DNA of 37,513 nt, from positions 1-37,513 of the forward strand of contig CAMTOQ010000030.1 of NCBI GenBank assembly GCA_947074205.1, given 5' to 3'. Shown here one piece after another: positions 1-9,791 of the stretch (positions are counted from its first letter, which is position 1; the number at the start of each line of letters is the position of its first letter). The notes beneath the pieces were generated by a model. It searched no databases and was not told where the DNA came from. It saw nothing but the letters and a program-made list of their open reading frames with translations. Source of the DNA: an uncultured Bacteroides sp. Lineage in GTDB: Bacteria; Bacteroidota; Bacteroidia; Bacteroidales; Bacteroidaceae. The position numbers and the translations under genes are program-made.

Positions 1-827
1 TGACGGACCTAGAACCGGGCGAATATCAGGTGATAGCACTGTGCCAACAACGTGACCGCGAAGAAACACGTTCTGAGCCGGGAGCGAAATACAACTACAC
101 CTATCTACAACCGGGTGACGATATGAGTAAGCTCACCGTATCACTAGACAAAGGCGAATGGAACGAAACACGTTACCCCAATAGCGACGAAAAGGTAGAT
201 GGTTTCTTGATAGACAACCAATCAGCCTCTATGGATACGCTGTGGCACGGCTTGCAAAGAGAGACCGTAGAGGTAAAGGCGCAAGAGGCTGCCTATACAT
301 CGGTGAACCTGACACGCGATACCAAAAGCCTGCACGTTACACTACGCAACGTGGTACAAGAGGAGGCCTTAAAAATGAATATTGAAGATTATGACATCTA
401 TATCACCGACCGCAACGATGTGCTGGGTTATGACAACGAGCTGATAAGCGATGATCAAATAAAATACACCCCTTATGCCACTTGGAATACGCAAGATATG
501 ACGCGTGCCGAAGGCGAATCAGCAAAGACTGCGCATGCCGAACTGCAATTCAACCGTCTGATACACCGTGGGATGAACGAGAACCCTGCATTGCTGCATA
601 TCTTCAACAATAAGACCAATGCCTTAGTGGCGAAAATCCATCTCAGCGATGTGTTGCAACAGGGCCGTGGAGCTTTCGATTACTACAACTACTCGGCACA
701 AGAGTTCTTGGATAGAGAGTACGATTTCAACCTATCCTTCTATTTGATGGGTGACCAATGGAAGTACATCGAACTGAGCATATCTATATTACCTTGGAAA
801 AAACGTATCCAAAACTCAGACATCTAA
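1..827 (+). CDS. Mfa2/FimB-type fimbrial anchor lipoprotein, 5' truncated by the window
   Basis: The reading frame is open from nucleotide 3 and ends at a TAA at 825-827, giving 274 visible residues. The start lies before the window. Alignment by eye with the complete 376-residue paralogue at 15824-16954 suggests about 100 residues are missing, including the lipoprotein signal. Shared landmarks are the EPGEY/KPGKY block, the QPGD.MSKL segment, the DTLWHG motif, the YTPY.TWDT-like segment and the C-terminal LPWKKRIQ strand. In P. gingivalis, Mfa2 and FimB are outer-membrane lipoproteins that anchor the pilus and limit its length; the same role is inferred here. It is the first visible gene of an operon and is followed after 59 bp by an Mfa1-like pilin gene. 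The visible GTG at 30 is internal, not the start. Confidence 0.85.
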   Translation, partial: TDLEPGEYQVIALCQQRDREETRSEPGAKYNYTYLQPGDDMSKLTVSLDKGEWNETRYPNSDEKVDGFLIDNQSASMDTLWHGLQRETVEVKAQEAAYTSVNLTRDTKSLHVTLRNVVQEEALKMNIEDYDIYITDRNDVLGYDNELISDDQIKYTPYATWNTQDMTRAEGESAKTAHAELQFNRLIHRGMNENPALLHIFNNKTNALVAKIHLSDVLQQGRGAFDYYNYSAQEFLDREYDFNLSFYLMGDQWKYIELSISILPWKKRIQNSDI

Positions 828-886
828 TTGATGCAGTAGTAAGAGGTAGATAAGAATGATTGAAAAGTAATAACTGAAAGATATAA

Positions 887-2434
887 ATGAACAGCTGTTC
901 ACTACATAAATTTGCATTGATACTAAGCATCTGCTGCTTGGCCTTGATCGGTTGTGCAGACACAGAAGACTATTCTGCTCCTTCAATAGGGAACGCAACA
1001 GTCTACTTATCGCTGCAAATCAACACCGGCATTGAGGGTACGCGTGCTCTACCAAATGGCGGGGAGAATGGCAACGGCACTGAAGATGGTATCAACAACG
1101 AAAATAAGATTGACCGCTTGGTGATGCTGTTTTTCGATGCCAAAGAAGCACCGGCTGGCGTGGATGATGGCAACACGAGCACTCCGGTATACAAAGAGTT
1201 CTGCGAAAGTCCCATCGTTATCAACCAGATTGGCAATACAAAAGAATGGACGACACGTCCCATTGAGCTAAAAACTCTTCCTGCTGGCAAAGAATATTAC
1301 ATGGTGGTGATAGCCAATGCCTACCACTTCCAGTTCAACGATATCACAACACTGGGAGAGTTGCAAAACTTCGTGTTCAGTGGCAATCTCTGGAAAACGG
1401 ATGCTTCCATAGATGCGACTAACGGCTTTGTGATGACTTCGCGCTTTAAAAACACCACAGATATGGCTCATGCCAAGGTGACACTGAACTATGGCAACAC
1501 TTATGATAATCCGGCTGTGGCTACTGCCTATTTGGAACGATTGGCAGCTAGGGTGGATATCATTCCTATCAACAGGGAAGCGGAAGCGGAGTTGAGAGGA
1601 GTTTGGAAGAAGGAAGGTTCTATCGGCTATTACGAATACCCCGTAAAAGATGCAGCCGGTGCTAAAATACGTCTATATGGCATTCAGCTTGTCAATAAGT
1701 ACAACCAAGGTAGCTATCTACTGAAGCATATTGCTGCATCAACAGGCGGCACAGAAAATTACATCAACTATAGCGCCATCCAACGCATAGGTACTGAACT
1801 TCCGAATCCATCGGGGATTCAGACCAACTATGTGGTGGATCCTAACACGGCCAACAAGACGGGCGAAAAACAACCTGCATGGTATGACAACTATTACAAT
1901 ACAGACTTTGGATGGAAACCGGTAGTAGAGGAAAGCAACTTAAAAACTGAGGGTGCTGATAAATATTTTATTCTAGACTACACGCAAGAGAATACGATGT
2001 CGAGACAGTACTACCTAGAGCGTCACTACATCACGTCATTAAACCTAGAGTGTGTATATGTACCTAAGGATTTTACAGCTGGCGATACATTCTATGAATA
2101 TGCCGGCACACTTTACCAAACAGCAGCGGAAGTAGCCGATAAAATTGGCGGTGGAATCAGTGCCGATGATGCTGTGAAACGTGGCGATGTAATCACCTAC
2201 CCTGATGGTAAATGCTATTACACCTACTACATCCGCCACTCCGAGGACGGCACAGATGATGGTGTGATGAAATATGGCATTGTGCGCAACAACATCTACC
2301 GCATCACCATCAACTCGTTCAGCAGCTTGGGCGGAGAAGAGAAGAACGATCCAATACCTATCACAAAGAACGTGGACTTCAGCATCTATGTGGCGCCCTG
2401 GAATGTGATACAAAACGAAGAGATCATTTTATAG
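887..2434 (+). CDS. Mfa1-like fimbrial subunit, lipoprotein precursor (515 aa)
   Basis: The ATG at 887 gives a lipoprotein signal ending in LIGC, with Cys23 as the lipidated residue. An Arg at 53 in the context GTRAL resembles the site where FimA and Mfa1 precursors are cut by arginine gingipains before strand-exchange assembly. The C-terminal half has hallmarks of Mfa1-family pilins: a TNYVVDP block, a YTQENTM block, a CYYTYYIRH strand, a YGIVRNNIYR strand and a final YVAPWNVI strand. It is probably a structural or adaptor pilin exported to the outer membrane. Its paralogue in the second operon is the 524-residue protein at 16982. Spacing to the next gene is 30 bp, consistent with one transcript. 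Whether it is the main shaft or a minor subunit cannot be decided, because the gene equivalent to the 615-residue pilin would lie upstream of the window. Confidence 0.82.
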   Translation: MNSCSLHKFALILSICCLALIGCADTEDYSAPSIGNATVYLSLQINTGIEGTRALPNGGENGNGTEDGINNENKIDRLVMLFFDAKEAPAGVDDGNTSTPVYKEFCESPIVINQIGNTKEWTTRPIELKTLPAGKEYYMVVIANAYHFQFNDITTLGELQNFVFSGNLWKTDASIDATNGFVMTSRFKNTTDMAHAKVTLNYGNTYDNPAVATAYLERLAARVDIIPINREAEAELRGVWKKEGSIGYYEYPVKDAAGAKIRLYGIQLVNKYNQGSYLLKHIAASTGGTENYINYSAIQRIGTELPNPSGIQTNYVVDPNTANKTGEKQPAWYDNYYNTDFGWKPVVEESNLKTEGADKYFILDYTQENTMSRQYYLERHYITSLNLECVYVPKDFTAGDTFYEYAGTLYQTAAEVADKIGGGISADDAVKRGDVITYPDGKCYYTYYIRHSEDGTDDGVMKYGIVRNNIYRITINSFSSLGGEEKNDPIPITKNVDFSIYVAPWNVIQNEEIIL

Positions 2435-2464
2435 AAAACAATACAAAGAGCTAGCAAAAAAGAT

Positions 2465-3826
2465 ATGAAGAGCTTACTTCTGAAATATAACCTACTACTG
2501 TTTGTGGCTATGCTACTGCTTAATGCGTGTAGCGCCGCCGACGACAACGACCAAGACCAAGATAGAGCACCTCAAGTACTGAATAACCTTAGTTTTAATC
2601 TCAGCCGAGCTTTACCCGAAACGGGTTCGCTACCGGACGAAAATGCTAATCCAGACAAATCCGAATGGATGCACGACTGGCACATTGTGATAGTAAACGA
2701 CAAAGGCAAGATTGAGGTGGTGATGAGTAGAAGCGGGTTTACAACTACACTTACAGAACCTTTCGAGAGTGAAACAGTAAAAACATCAGAAAGTAGCTAC
2801 AGCACTTACTTTGATGGCACTGTAACAGCAGGTACTGCAAAAGTATACGAAGGCGAGAAACATATCTATGTATTTGCCAATATGGATGTGCCAGCTGCAC
2901 TTGCTACAGAAGGTAACTATATCACTCCCGAGCAGGCCGCCGCACTAACTGCCACTGTTAATGGCAATATGTCTTACCCCACTACAACAAGGATTCCGAT
3001 GAGCAATGTGGTGGTGGTGACATTAGACAATTCGATACACCAAGCAATAAATCTACCCGTGTTTCGTATGCTAGCCAAGGTAGAGTTTACTTTTAAATCG
3101 CTAGCTACAGCAGCTATCCAAGTACAGAAGATTGTGATGAATCATGTGAATCAAAATGGTGCTGATAATATCTTCTTGTTGGCCAATCTAAATGGAAGTA
3201 ATCGCCCTCTGGTGCCTGCAACAGCAACTTCGGGCAGCTTTGATATTGATAAAACGATTGATGTAGGGGTAGGCGAAACCACCACACCGTTTAGTTTTTA
3301 CCTCAACGAATCGAAAGAGCCTTTTCCCGAAACAATCGGTTTCACGCTGACCACAAAGCGCGACGGTCGTGCCAGCACAGACTTGCGCTACGCATTGACA
3401 CAAGCATACGGCTTGCGCCGCAACGACTTCTTGAAAATACCCGTGACACTGACTGACTATATCTTTAGCCCAATTATAAACTTCTTTCCACCTATAGGCG
3501 GATATGCCGAAGCCACAATGACCAGCGACCCCAATGAGGTGTTCTACGTGACGGTAAATAGTGGTGGACAATTTGTGTTGCATCCCCGACTCTACGATGA
3601 TGCCAGCGAAACTGCCATTCCGGACAATGAACTAGCAATAACAACATCGGGCGATATAGATATCCTCTCTTTACCTCTGTCCTACAACAACACAGATGGC
3701 TGGTGGGAAGCTACAATAGATGGCACCAAAACAGGACGTGTGCTATTCGAACTATCCTACTCCATAGACTTAGGAGGAGGAACGACAGTGACGATGAAAC
3801 GCAAAATCTACTTAATTAAGGAGTGA
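2465..3826 (+). CDS. Fimbria-associated lipoprotein, probable minor or tip-proximal subunit (453 aa)
   Basis: The protein begins with a lipoprotein signal (LLNAC, Cys22). An Arg at 48 (NLSRAL) sits in the same place as in the pilins, which suggests the same proteolytic maturation. The body is predicted all-beta from sequence character. A block near residues 340-372 (PPIGGYAEA.MTSD.NEVFY, then SGGQFVL) is strongly conserved in the paralogue at 18565. Unlike the pilins and anchors, it ends in a basic strand (KRKIYLIKE) with no Pro-Trp motif. I cannot assign it to a named family with certainty. From position in the operon, signal type and processing site it is inferred to be an accessory pilus subunit, possibly a cap or an adaptor for the giant protein encoded next. 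Confidence 0.7.
   Translation: MKSLLLKYNLLLFVAMLLLNACSAADDNDQDQDRAPQVLNNLSFNLSRALPETGSLPDENANPDKSEWMHDWHIVIVNDKGKIEVVMSRSGFTTTLTEPFESETVKTSESSYSTYFDGTVTAGTAKVYEGEKHIYVFANMDVPAALATEGNYITPEQAAALTATVNGNMSYPTTTRIPMSNVVVVTLDNSIHQAINLPVFRMLAKVEFTFKSLATAAIQVQKIVMNHVNQNGADNIFLLANLNGSNRPLVPATATSGSFDIDKTIDVGVGETTTPFSFYLNESKEPFPETIGFTLTTKRDGRASTDLRYALTQAYGLRRNDFLKIPVTLTDYIFSPIINFFPPIGGYAEATMTSDPNEVFYVTVNSGGQFVLHPRLYDDASETAIPDNELAITTSGDIDILSLPLSYNNTDGWWEATIDGTKTGRVLFELSYSIDLGGGTTVTMKRKIYLIKE
3818..3823 (+). promoter_or_regulatory. Strong Shine-Dalgarno sequence overlapping the upstream stop codon
   Basis: AAGGAG lies 7 bases before the ATG at 3831 and overlaps the last codons and the TGA stop of the preceding gene. 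Strong Shine-Dalgarno sequences are uncommon in Bacteroidetes, where start regions are usually A-rich instead. With only 4 bp between the genes, translational coupling of the giant protein to the accessory lipoprotein is likely. Confidence 0.55.
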
Positions 3827-3830
3827 CACG

Positions 3831-6800
3831 ATGAAAGCTATTAGCAACAACTATATACAGAGATTATTATTGACACTGACGCTCGTAATGGAGGTTGGTG
3901 TTTGTGGGTTTGGACAGACATTTACTTATGTTAACGAGAATGATATTCCCAATGCGGATGGAGAACCCAAATGGTTTGAGTATGGGGAAACAGGAACTAC
4001 AAGAAAACTACAAGCCACCCATGAACTAAAACAGACGATCTATATTGCTAGTGGAGAGACCAAGACACTTTACATACAAGCAAGGCACGTGCAGACCTAT
4101 CAGAGATGGTTTAGATATGATGAAGTGGGAAACCTTCCAGCTGGCTTCACAGTTAAGACCGATGTCAGTACTCAGGTTAATCTGGGAACGAATGGTATCT
4201 ACACAACTTACGCTAATAACAACTCCGCCTATGTTCCTCCAACTGTTGGATATGCTTGTGTAGGAGCTACAATAGCTGCCGACCTTGCTAGAGGTAGCAC
4301 CACATCGGGTAATACTGTAAAAGAGCCTGTGCTCTCTTATCGAATGATCTATAAAATAGAGGATGCATCTGTAATTGCGAATGCCCTCAGTCAAACTTCT
4401 CAAAATAATCCTCTAGAAAGATATGATATGATGGCACCTACCGGCAAGCAATTACTTATCGGCCCTAAATATACATATACTAGCGAAAACTCAGGTTATC
4501 AACCAAACTACTACCTTCCATCTGGAAGCAGCTTTGTTAAAACATCCGCAAGGAAGTCTGGTAACGACAATAATACCGCATTTTATTGGTTATGCGTGAG
4601 CGAAGCAGGTGCTGCTGCCCCTACTATGAGTAGTACGCGAACACCTCAAGACGGTACTCCTGATAATAATAGTAAAATCGCTAATTTGAATATTTATAAC
4701 GGACGTATATTAGCAGTTACACCACAAAGCGCAGCTGGAACCATACACAATTGGTATCTACTCAATGAGAGTGGACCTTGTATTGCACATTTCAGAATTA
4801 CTTACTATGATGCCACAGAAGTTGGTCCTTATAACAATGGTAGCACAGATGGGAATAATGAAGGTATCGCAGGGAAAGACCGTGAATCGCTAAAAGCATT
4901 GTATAAACCGCTTGTAGATAAAAACTTCGATTTCCTTGACAAGAACGCAAACAATAACTATTATCGTACACAGGCCTTGCCATGGGCAGAAAGTTCCTAT
5001 GGCTTCTTTTCCTCTTCATCTGCGACTGCCAAAATCCCAGAATGGAGTGAATATGGATTTTTTAAGACATTCTATAATACAGATGGTAATTCGGCTGGTA
5101 GCTGGTCACAACAAGGAGTTAATGATCGCACAAATGCAAGAACTAACGGTAGCGTAGAGGGACGCATGTATTATATAGATGCTGCCCAAACCACAGGTAC
5201 TGTATCAAATCTCGACATCAGCGATGCTTGCTGTCCGGGCACTAAGCTCTATATCTCTACCTGGATTCATAATATGAATAACCAGAATTCATTAGGCCCT
5301 AATCTGAATTTTGAGATTGTAGGTATTGAGGCGGGTACAAATGAAGAATCCATCTTTCAATCATATACTACAGGAACAATGAATACTACTAGCAGTACGA
5401 GTGGGGTTGATGTATGGAATAAATGGAACCAAGTATTCTTTACTGTTACTGTACCTAGAGAAAACTACTCTAAGATGTATTTCCGTATTATCAATAACCA
5501 GTTAGGTTCATCCGGTAACGACTTTGCCATAGACGATATAGATATCTATATGATGAAACCTGCCGTCGAGGCAGAAATTCGCGCCCCTATGTGTGGAGAG
5601 AGTGCAGTGAGCCATATCAAGGTGAAGCACCAAAAGATGCTCGATATTGTGGGTATGACTACTAGTGACACCCAAAACCTTCCCATTGGTTATTGCTTTG
5701 TGGACAAAAAGATTTATGATAACTACTTGCTGAATGGGCTTGATAAGAACGGTAATAAAATAGAGGCGTCACTGCAGACTGAAGAAAATGCGTTTAATGA
5801 AGCCGCAGTAAAAATAGCTAGTACTGCCGCTGTTGGAGGATCAGAGTACTTCAGTTATTTCCTGCTGAAACCTAGTATTACATCGTATGCTGCAGAACCA
5901 ACAATAGCATCGAATGAAACGATCGGAGCTTTTAATACCCGATATGCCGATGAAATGAAAGGTTCTCCTAACAAAGTATTTAAATCTATAATAAATGATG
6001 AAGGTAATGAAGTAGATGGTCTATCATTTCAAGCTACACTGCTAAGTAGTGATAATATGCCGATAGCTCCAGGACGAGAATACTATATCATATTTAATAT
6101 ACAAGGAAGTTTGATTAATGGTGATGACATTTCATCTGTTGAAACAACACTTGTAGACCCGCTCTTATACACCAAAACAAAGCTTTGCGATGTTTACGAC
6201 ACTTTCGAGTTAAAAGGTATGGCTGTGATTTCGGTCAATGGCCAATCTTCTCTCTACAATGGGGGTACAGATATGTGTAGCAACACTCGCCCTACTTTTA
6301 CGGTGAAGCATATGATCTATATGGAAGGAACTGAAGAGAAAGAGCTTGCTACAGAGAGTATCCAGATCTACTTCGACTGGTACAACGGCATGCTACAAGA
6401 TTTCAAGGCTACTAAATATTACCCAGATGGAGATAACTATAAAGAAACTGACAATGGAAGTACGCCCTTCTCTGTGTATCAAGCTCTTAATGAATTTAGA
6501 AAATATTATCCTGCAGCCACAGATGCCTCAAGATACGTAGCAGCTGGGACTTATACAGAACCCATGCGCCAACTACTTATTAAGTTGTCTACTGATGCCA
6601 CATCAGGGTTTGAGTCGGACCACACACTAGTGCTCTACAAAAAAGGGTTCTCGCCACTTATATCAGGAGATTTGGGAACCATTCATTACTATCTAGCTAT
6701 ACCTATCGAAGGAACAATTGATAATAGTGTGTCTGGTGCCACACTTATCTGCTTGGAACCACAACAGTTAGCCATTACCTCATCGGCCTTAGCGCCCTCA

Positions 6801-9251
6801 TTTGGCGTTGGGGTTGATGATATCGACTATAAGAAAATCTCCAATGTACCTATACGTATTGGTCTGCCACAAATAAAAGAGGTAACTTCGGATATTAAAG
6901 ATCCATCAATAACCCAAAGTAGTAGATATTTAGAGATACCTATTCGAACTAAGTCTATCAACTTTTCGGATAAGGTATACACCAATATTATGAATGTAGC
7001 TAGTTTAAACCCACGCTATCAGCAAGTATTTTTAGTAGGGTCTGATGATACTTCCGATGAGACTGCAAAAGCCGTGGATGAGAATATGCAGGTGGGGTAT
7101 ATCAATTGGCTAGATATTAGTACGACGGTAGGTGAAAACAAACTAGCCATCTATTTCAAGATAGACGATATGGGTAATCTACCTATAACACTTCGTGAAG
7201 GCTATACTTACTATCTGAAATTCTATTTTAGTGAGTATCTTAAGAGTGGTACTAACTGGGAAACAGCCAACACTTGTGAAGGTAATGTGATTATCCCTCT
7301 TAAAATTGTACCTGAATATCAAGTATGGGTAGGGGGTGCTGGTAACCGCAACTGGAACAATGATGCAAACTGGCGCAGAGCAGAAAAAAACGACTTTTAT
7401 GGACCAGATGATTACAAATCAAATAATGACAACTATATAAGTGGGACTACACAGAAATCGTTTGTGCCACTCGAGTTTACTAAGGTTATCTTTTATAATG
7501 GAGATAGCAACACAGCCCATCTAGTGAATCTAGCACCTAAGGAGGAGAGTGACAATTCACTCAACATGAGCATAGGTGAAGCAGAAATAGGTGGTGCCAC
7601 AACAGAAATTGAGTATGATTTGGTAGTAGATTATAAACGAGAACTGACTGATAATTACTACCCTTGCACCAGTTTCTATGCCAACACCTGCCAAGAGATC
7701 TACTTCAAGCCGGGGGCAGCACTGATGAATCCACACTTGATGAGGTACGACAAGGCCCACGTAGATTTCACCATCGACACAAAGCGTTGGTATTTACTGG
7801 GTTCTCCACTTCAAGGGGTAGTAGCAGGCGATATGTATACTTTAAAGTCAGGGGTTCAAAACACCCATGCCTTTGAAGATATCAACTACAATACTACAGA
7901 TAACAATCGCTTTGCACCGGCAGTGTACCAACGTGGATGGGACAAGGTGAATGCCACCGTTTACAACTTTGATAACTCAAACAATGCTGGCGACCAGACA
8001 CAAAGCGATGTGGCGGTAAAAGCAGCTTGGAGTAGTGTGTACAACGATGTGAAAGCGCCTTACCTTCCGGGTGCAGGCTTTAGCATCAAGTCGGTGCCTT
8101 CGGGCGACACTCAAACTGAGAATACCTTCCGCCTGCCCAAGGCTGACACAGAGTACGACTATTACACTGTAGGTGGTCAAAGCGATTCACCTGATAAAGC
8201 GACAATTGAGCGAGGCACAAGCGCCGGAAAGCTAGCTTCTGACGGGCTAAAAAGTAGCGCTATGGTAACAGCTACCCTCGCCACTAGCAATATCGGCAAC
8301 GCAGATACCGCCAACAAACTCTATCTGCTGGCCAACCCATTTATGACGCACCTCAATATGCAGAAGTTCTTCGAGGTGAACACGATGTTCCAATCGGCCT
8401 ACTGGCTGATGACAGCCGACAAACAGGTAGGGGTGATTATGGGTGAGGGTGCTATTACTTCTAGCGATGGACTAACAAGCATCGCACCAATGCAAGGCTT
8501 CTTTGTACGCCTTAAAGATGGCGAAGTCGCTAACCCTACGGTGAAATACACAGCGGCAATGATGACCGACCCATTTGATAGCGGAAGCGGTCCATTGACC
8601 CGCAGTGCAGAGGGTGTAGAACAACTCTATATCACCACCACTCGCGATGGCATTTCGGGTACCACAAGTGTTCGTGTTGCCGATGAGAGTGCAGAAGAGA
8701 GCGAGATGCAGAATCTTCCGACTCTACTGGATAGTAACTGGGACTCCTATCCGCTGGTCTACACCATTGGCAGCGAAGGCCAAGCCATGCAGATTCAGAC
8801 GGTGAAGAGCATTAATACCATCCCTCTAGGTATCCATAGCAACAGCGCGGAACCGGTAGAAGTGCGATTTGACAATGCAGCGGCTTTCGAAGGGCTATCG
8901 CTATACGATGCGTTGCTTGACGAGTCAATGCCTATCGAAGAGGGCACTATTTTATCGCTTCCCGGCAATACAAACGGTAGATATTTGCTTACCTTTGCCT
9001 CGAGCATCGAGGAAGATCTGACGCAATCTATCACCATATCGGCAGTGGAGCGTGGACAGATTTGGGTGACGTCTGATATCAACGACCCTATCGAGGAGAT
9101 AGTGGTGGTGGATGCTAGCGGACGTGTGGTGCATCAACAACGAGGCATTGGCAGCAACAGCGCCACCATAGCCATGCCGGGCGATATCTATGTGGTGAAG
9201 GTGACTACCGCCAACACGACCCAAACCGGCAAAGTGATGGTGCGCAACTAA
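3831..9251 (+). CDS. Giant T9SS-secreted pilus-associated protein (1806 aa)
   Basis: A signal peptide is visible, with likely cleavage after GFGQ near residue 29. It is followed by a large beta-rich protein. A segment at about 455-575 (ACCPGTK, LGPNLNFEI, then NNQLGSSGND and AIDDI) looks like a jelly-roll, carbohydrate-binding-like module. A WVGG...NWNNDANW block lies near 1165. An IAPMQGFFV block near 1560, common in Bacteroidetes surface proteins, precedes the end. The last 70 or so residues (WVTSDINDP, VVVDASGRVV, GDIYVVKV, GKVMVRN) match a type A T9SS C-terminal domain, so export by T9SS and attachment to the surface are expected. Family function is unknown. Its operon position resembles Mfa5, the T9SS-exported tip protein of P. 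gingivalis, but I find no DxSxS metal-binding motif of a von Willebrand A domain. About ten cysteines are shared with the paralogue at 19913. Confidence 0.75.
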   Translation: MKAISNNYIQRLLLTLTLVMEVGVCGFGQTFTYVNENDIPNADGEPKWFEYGETGTTRKLQATHELKQTIYIASGETKTLYIQARHVQTYQRWFRYDEVGNLPAGFTVKTDVSTQVNLGTNGIYTTYANNNSAYVPPTVGYACVGATIAADLARGSTTSGNTVKEPVLSYRMIYKIEDASVIANALSQTSQNNPLERYDMMAPTGKQLLIGPKYTYTSENSGYQPNYYLPSGSSFVKTSARKSGNDNNTAFYWLCVSEAGAAAPTMSSTRTPQDGTPDNNSKIANLNIYNGRILAVTPQSAAGTIHNWYLLNESGPCIAHFRITYYDATEVGPYNNGSTDGNNEGIAGKDRESLKALYKPLVDKNFDFLDKNANNNYYRTQALPWAESSYGFFSSSSATAKIPEWSEYGFFKTFYNTDGNSAGSWSQQGVNDRTNARTNGSVEGRMYYIDAAQTTGTVSNLDISDACCPGTKLYISTWIHNMNNQNSLGPNLNFEIVGIEAGTNEESIFQSYTTGTMNTTSSTSGVDVWNKWNQVFFTVTVPRENYSKMYFRIINNQLGSSGNDFAIDDIDIYMMKPAVEAEIRAPMCGESAVSHIKVKHQKMLDIVGMTTSDTQNLPIGYCFVDKKIYDNYLLNGLDKNGNKIEASLQTEENAFNEAAVKIASTAAVGGSEYFSYFLLKPSITSYAAEPTIASNETIGAFNTRYADEMKGSPNKVFKSIINDEGNEVDGLSFQATLLSSDNMPIAPGREYYIIFNIQGSLINGDDISSVETTLVDPLLYTKTKLCDVYDTFELKGMAVISVNGQSSLYNGGTDMCSNTRPTFTVKHMIYMEGTEEKELATESIQIYFDWYNGMLQDFKATKYYPDGDNYKETDNGSTPFSVYQALNEFRKYYPAATDASRYVAAGTYTEPMRQLLIKLSTDATSGFESDHTLVLYKKGFSPLISGDLGTIHYYLAIPIEGTIDNSVSGATLICLEPQQLAITSSALAPSFGVGVDDIDYKKISNVPIRIGLPQIKEVTSDIKDPSITQSSRYLEIPIRTKSINFSDKVYTNIMNVASLNPRYQQVFLVGSDDTSDETAKAVDENMQVGYINWLDISTTVGENKLAIYFKIDDMGNLPITLREGYTYYLKFYFSEYLKSGTNWETANTCEGNVIIPLKIVPEYQVWVGGAGNRNWNNDANWRRAEKNDFYGPDDYKSNNDNYISGTTQKSFVPLEFTKVIFYNGDSNTAHLVNLAPKEESDNSLNMSIGEAEIGGATTEIEYDLVVDYKRELTDNYYPCTSFYANTCQEIYFKPGAALMNPHLMRYDKAHVDFTIDTKRWYLLGSPLQGVVAGDMYTLKSGVQNTHAFEDINYNTTDNNRFAPAVYQRGWDKVNATVYNFDNSNNAGDQTQSDVAVKAAWSSVYNDVKAPYLPGAGFSIKSVPSGDTQTENTFRLPKADTEYDYYTVGGQSDSPDKATIERGTSAGKLASDGLKSSAMVTATLATSNIGNADTANKLYLLANPFMTHLNMQKFFEVNTMFQSAYWLMTADKQVGVIMGEGAITSSDGLTSIAPMQGFFVRLKDGEVANPTVKYTAAMMTDPFDSGSGPLTRSAEGVEQLYITTTRDGISGTTSVRVADESAEESEMQNLPTLLDSNWDSYPLVYTIGSEGQAMQIQTVKSINTIPLGIHSNSAEPVEVRFDNAAAFEGLSLYDALLDESMPIEEGTILSLPGNTNGRYLLTFASSIEEDLTQSITISAVERGQIWVTSDINDPIEEIVVVDASGRVVHQQRGIGSNSATIAMPGDIYVVKVTTANTTQTGKVMVRN

Positions 9252-9260
9252 AAGCGAGAT

Positions 9261-9791
9261 ATGAAACGAATGAAGATAGCAGCTAAAATGGTAGCGACAG
9301 TGTGTATTGCATTGTCGCTATTTTCTTGTATCAAAGATCATGAAACGACCTTGGGAGGAGTAGTCGAGGTGGGCGATGTGCTACCACAGTTTAGCGTGAC
9401 CACTAGTACGGGGGCCATCGTGAGCAACGAAACACTTAAAGGGGGTATTGGGGTGATCCTCTTCTTCTACACCCCTTGCAGCGATTGCCAACAGGCTATG
9501 CCGGTGGTCGACGAAGTGTATCGCAGCATGCAAGACAATGACAATCTTCGTTGGATTGCCATCAGCCGCAACGAGGGGACCGAGGCCGTGGCTAGTTACT
9601 GGGCAGAGCATAACTTCACACTGCCCTACTCGGCTCAAACCGATCGCGTGGTGTACAACCTATTTGCTCATAGCGGAGTGCCTCGCATCTATATCAGCGA
9701 TGCCAGCGGTGTGGTGCGTGCTATGTTCGACGACAGCACCCCTCTCACTACTGAGCAGCTTCGAGGGGCCATCTTACCACTGCTGCCTTAG
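9261..9791 (+). CDS. TlpA-like thioredoxin-fold lipoprotein (176 aa)
   Basis: The lipobox LFSC places the lipidated cysteine at residue 23. The mature part is a thioredoxin fold of the TlpA/AhpC-TSA type, with the active site CSDC at residues 73-76 after a FFYTP strand and the cis-proline loop in SGVPRIYI. Such proteins act as periplasmic thiol-disulfide oxidoreductases; whether this one oxidises, reduces or isomerises cannot be read from sequence. It starts 9 bp after the giant T9SS protein, so it is most likely the last gene of operon 1. No equivalent follows the second operon. Its stop codon overlaps the stop codon of the convergent mscS-type gene. A plausible role is disulfide handling in the cysteine-containing giant protein. 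Confidence 0.82.
   Translation: MKRMKIAAKMVATVCIALSLFSCIKDHETTLGGVVEVGDVLPQFSVTTSTGAIVSNETLKGGIGVILFFYTPCSDCQQAMPVVDEVYRSMQDNDNLRWIAISRNEGTEAVASYWAEHNFTLPYSAQTDRVVYNLFAHSGVPRIYISDASGVVRAMFDDSTPLTTEQLRGAILPLLP

Noticed and set aside
3188..3583. Minus-strand open frame of 131 codons opposite the accessory lipoprotein gene, and similar antisense frames elsewhere
   Set aside because: It lies wholly inside a well-supported gene, with no signal, domain or upstream promoter. It is a by-product of codon use on the coding strand.
3831..9251. von Willebrand A domain as in Mfa5
   Set aside because: No DxSxS metal-binding motif with the expected later Thr and Asp could be seen in either giant protein.
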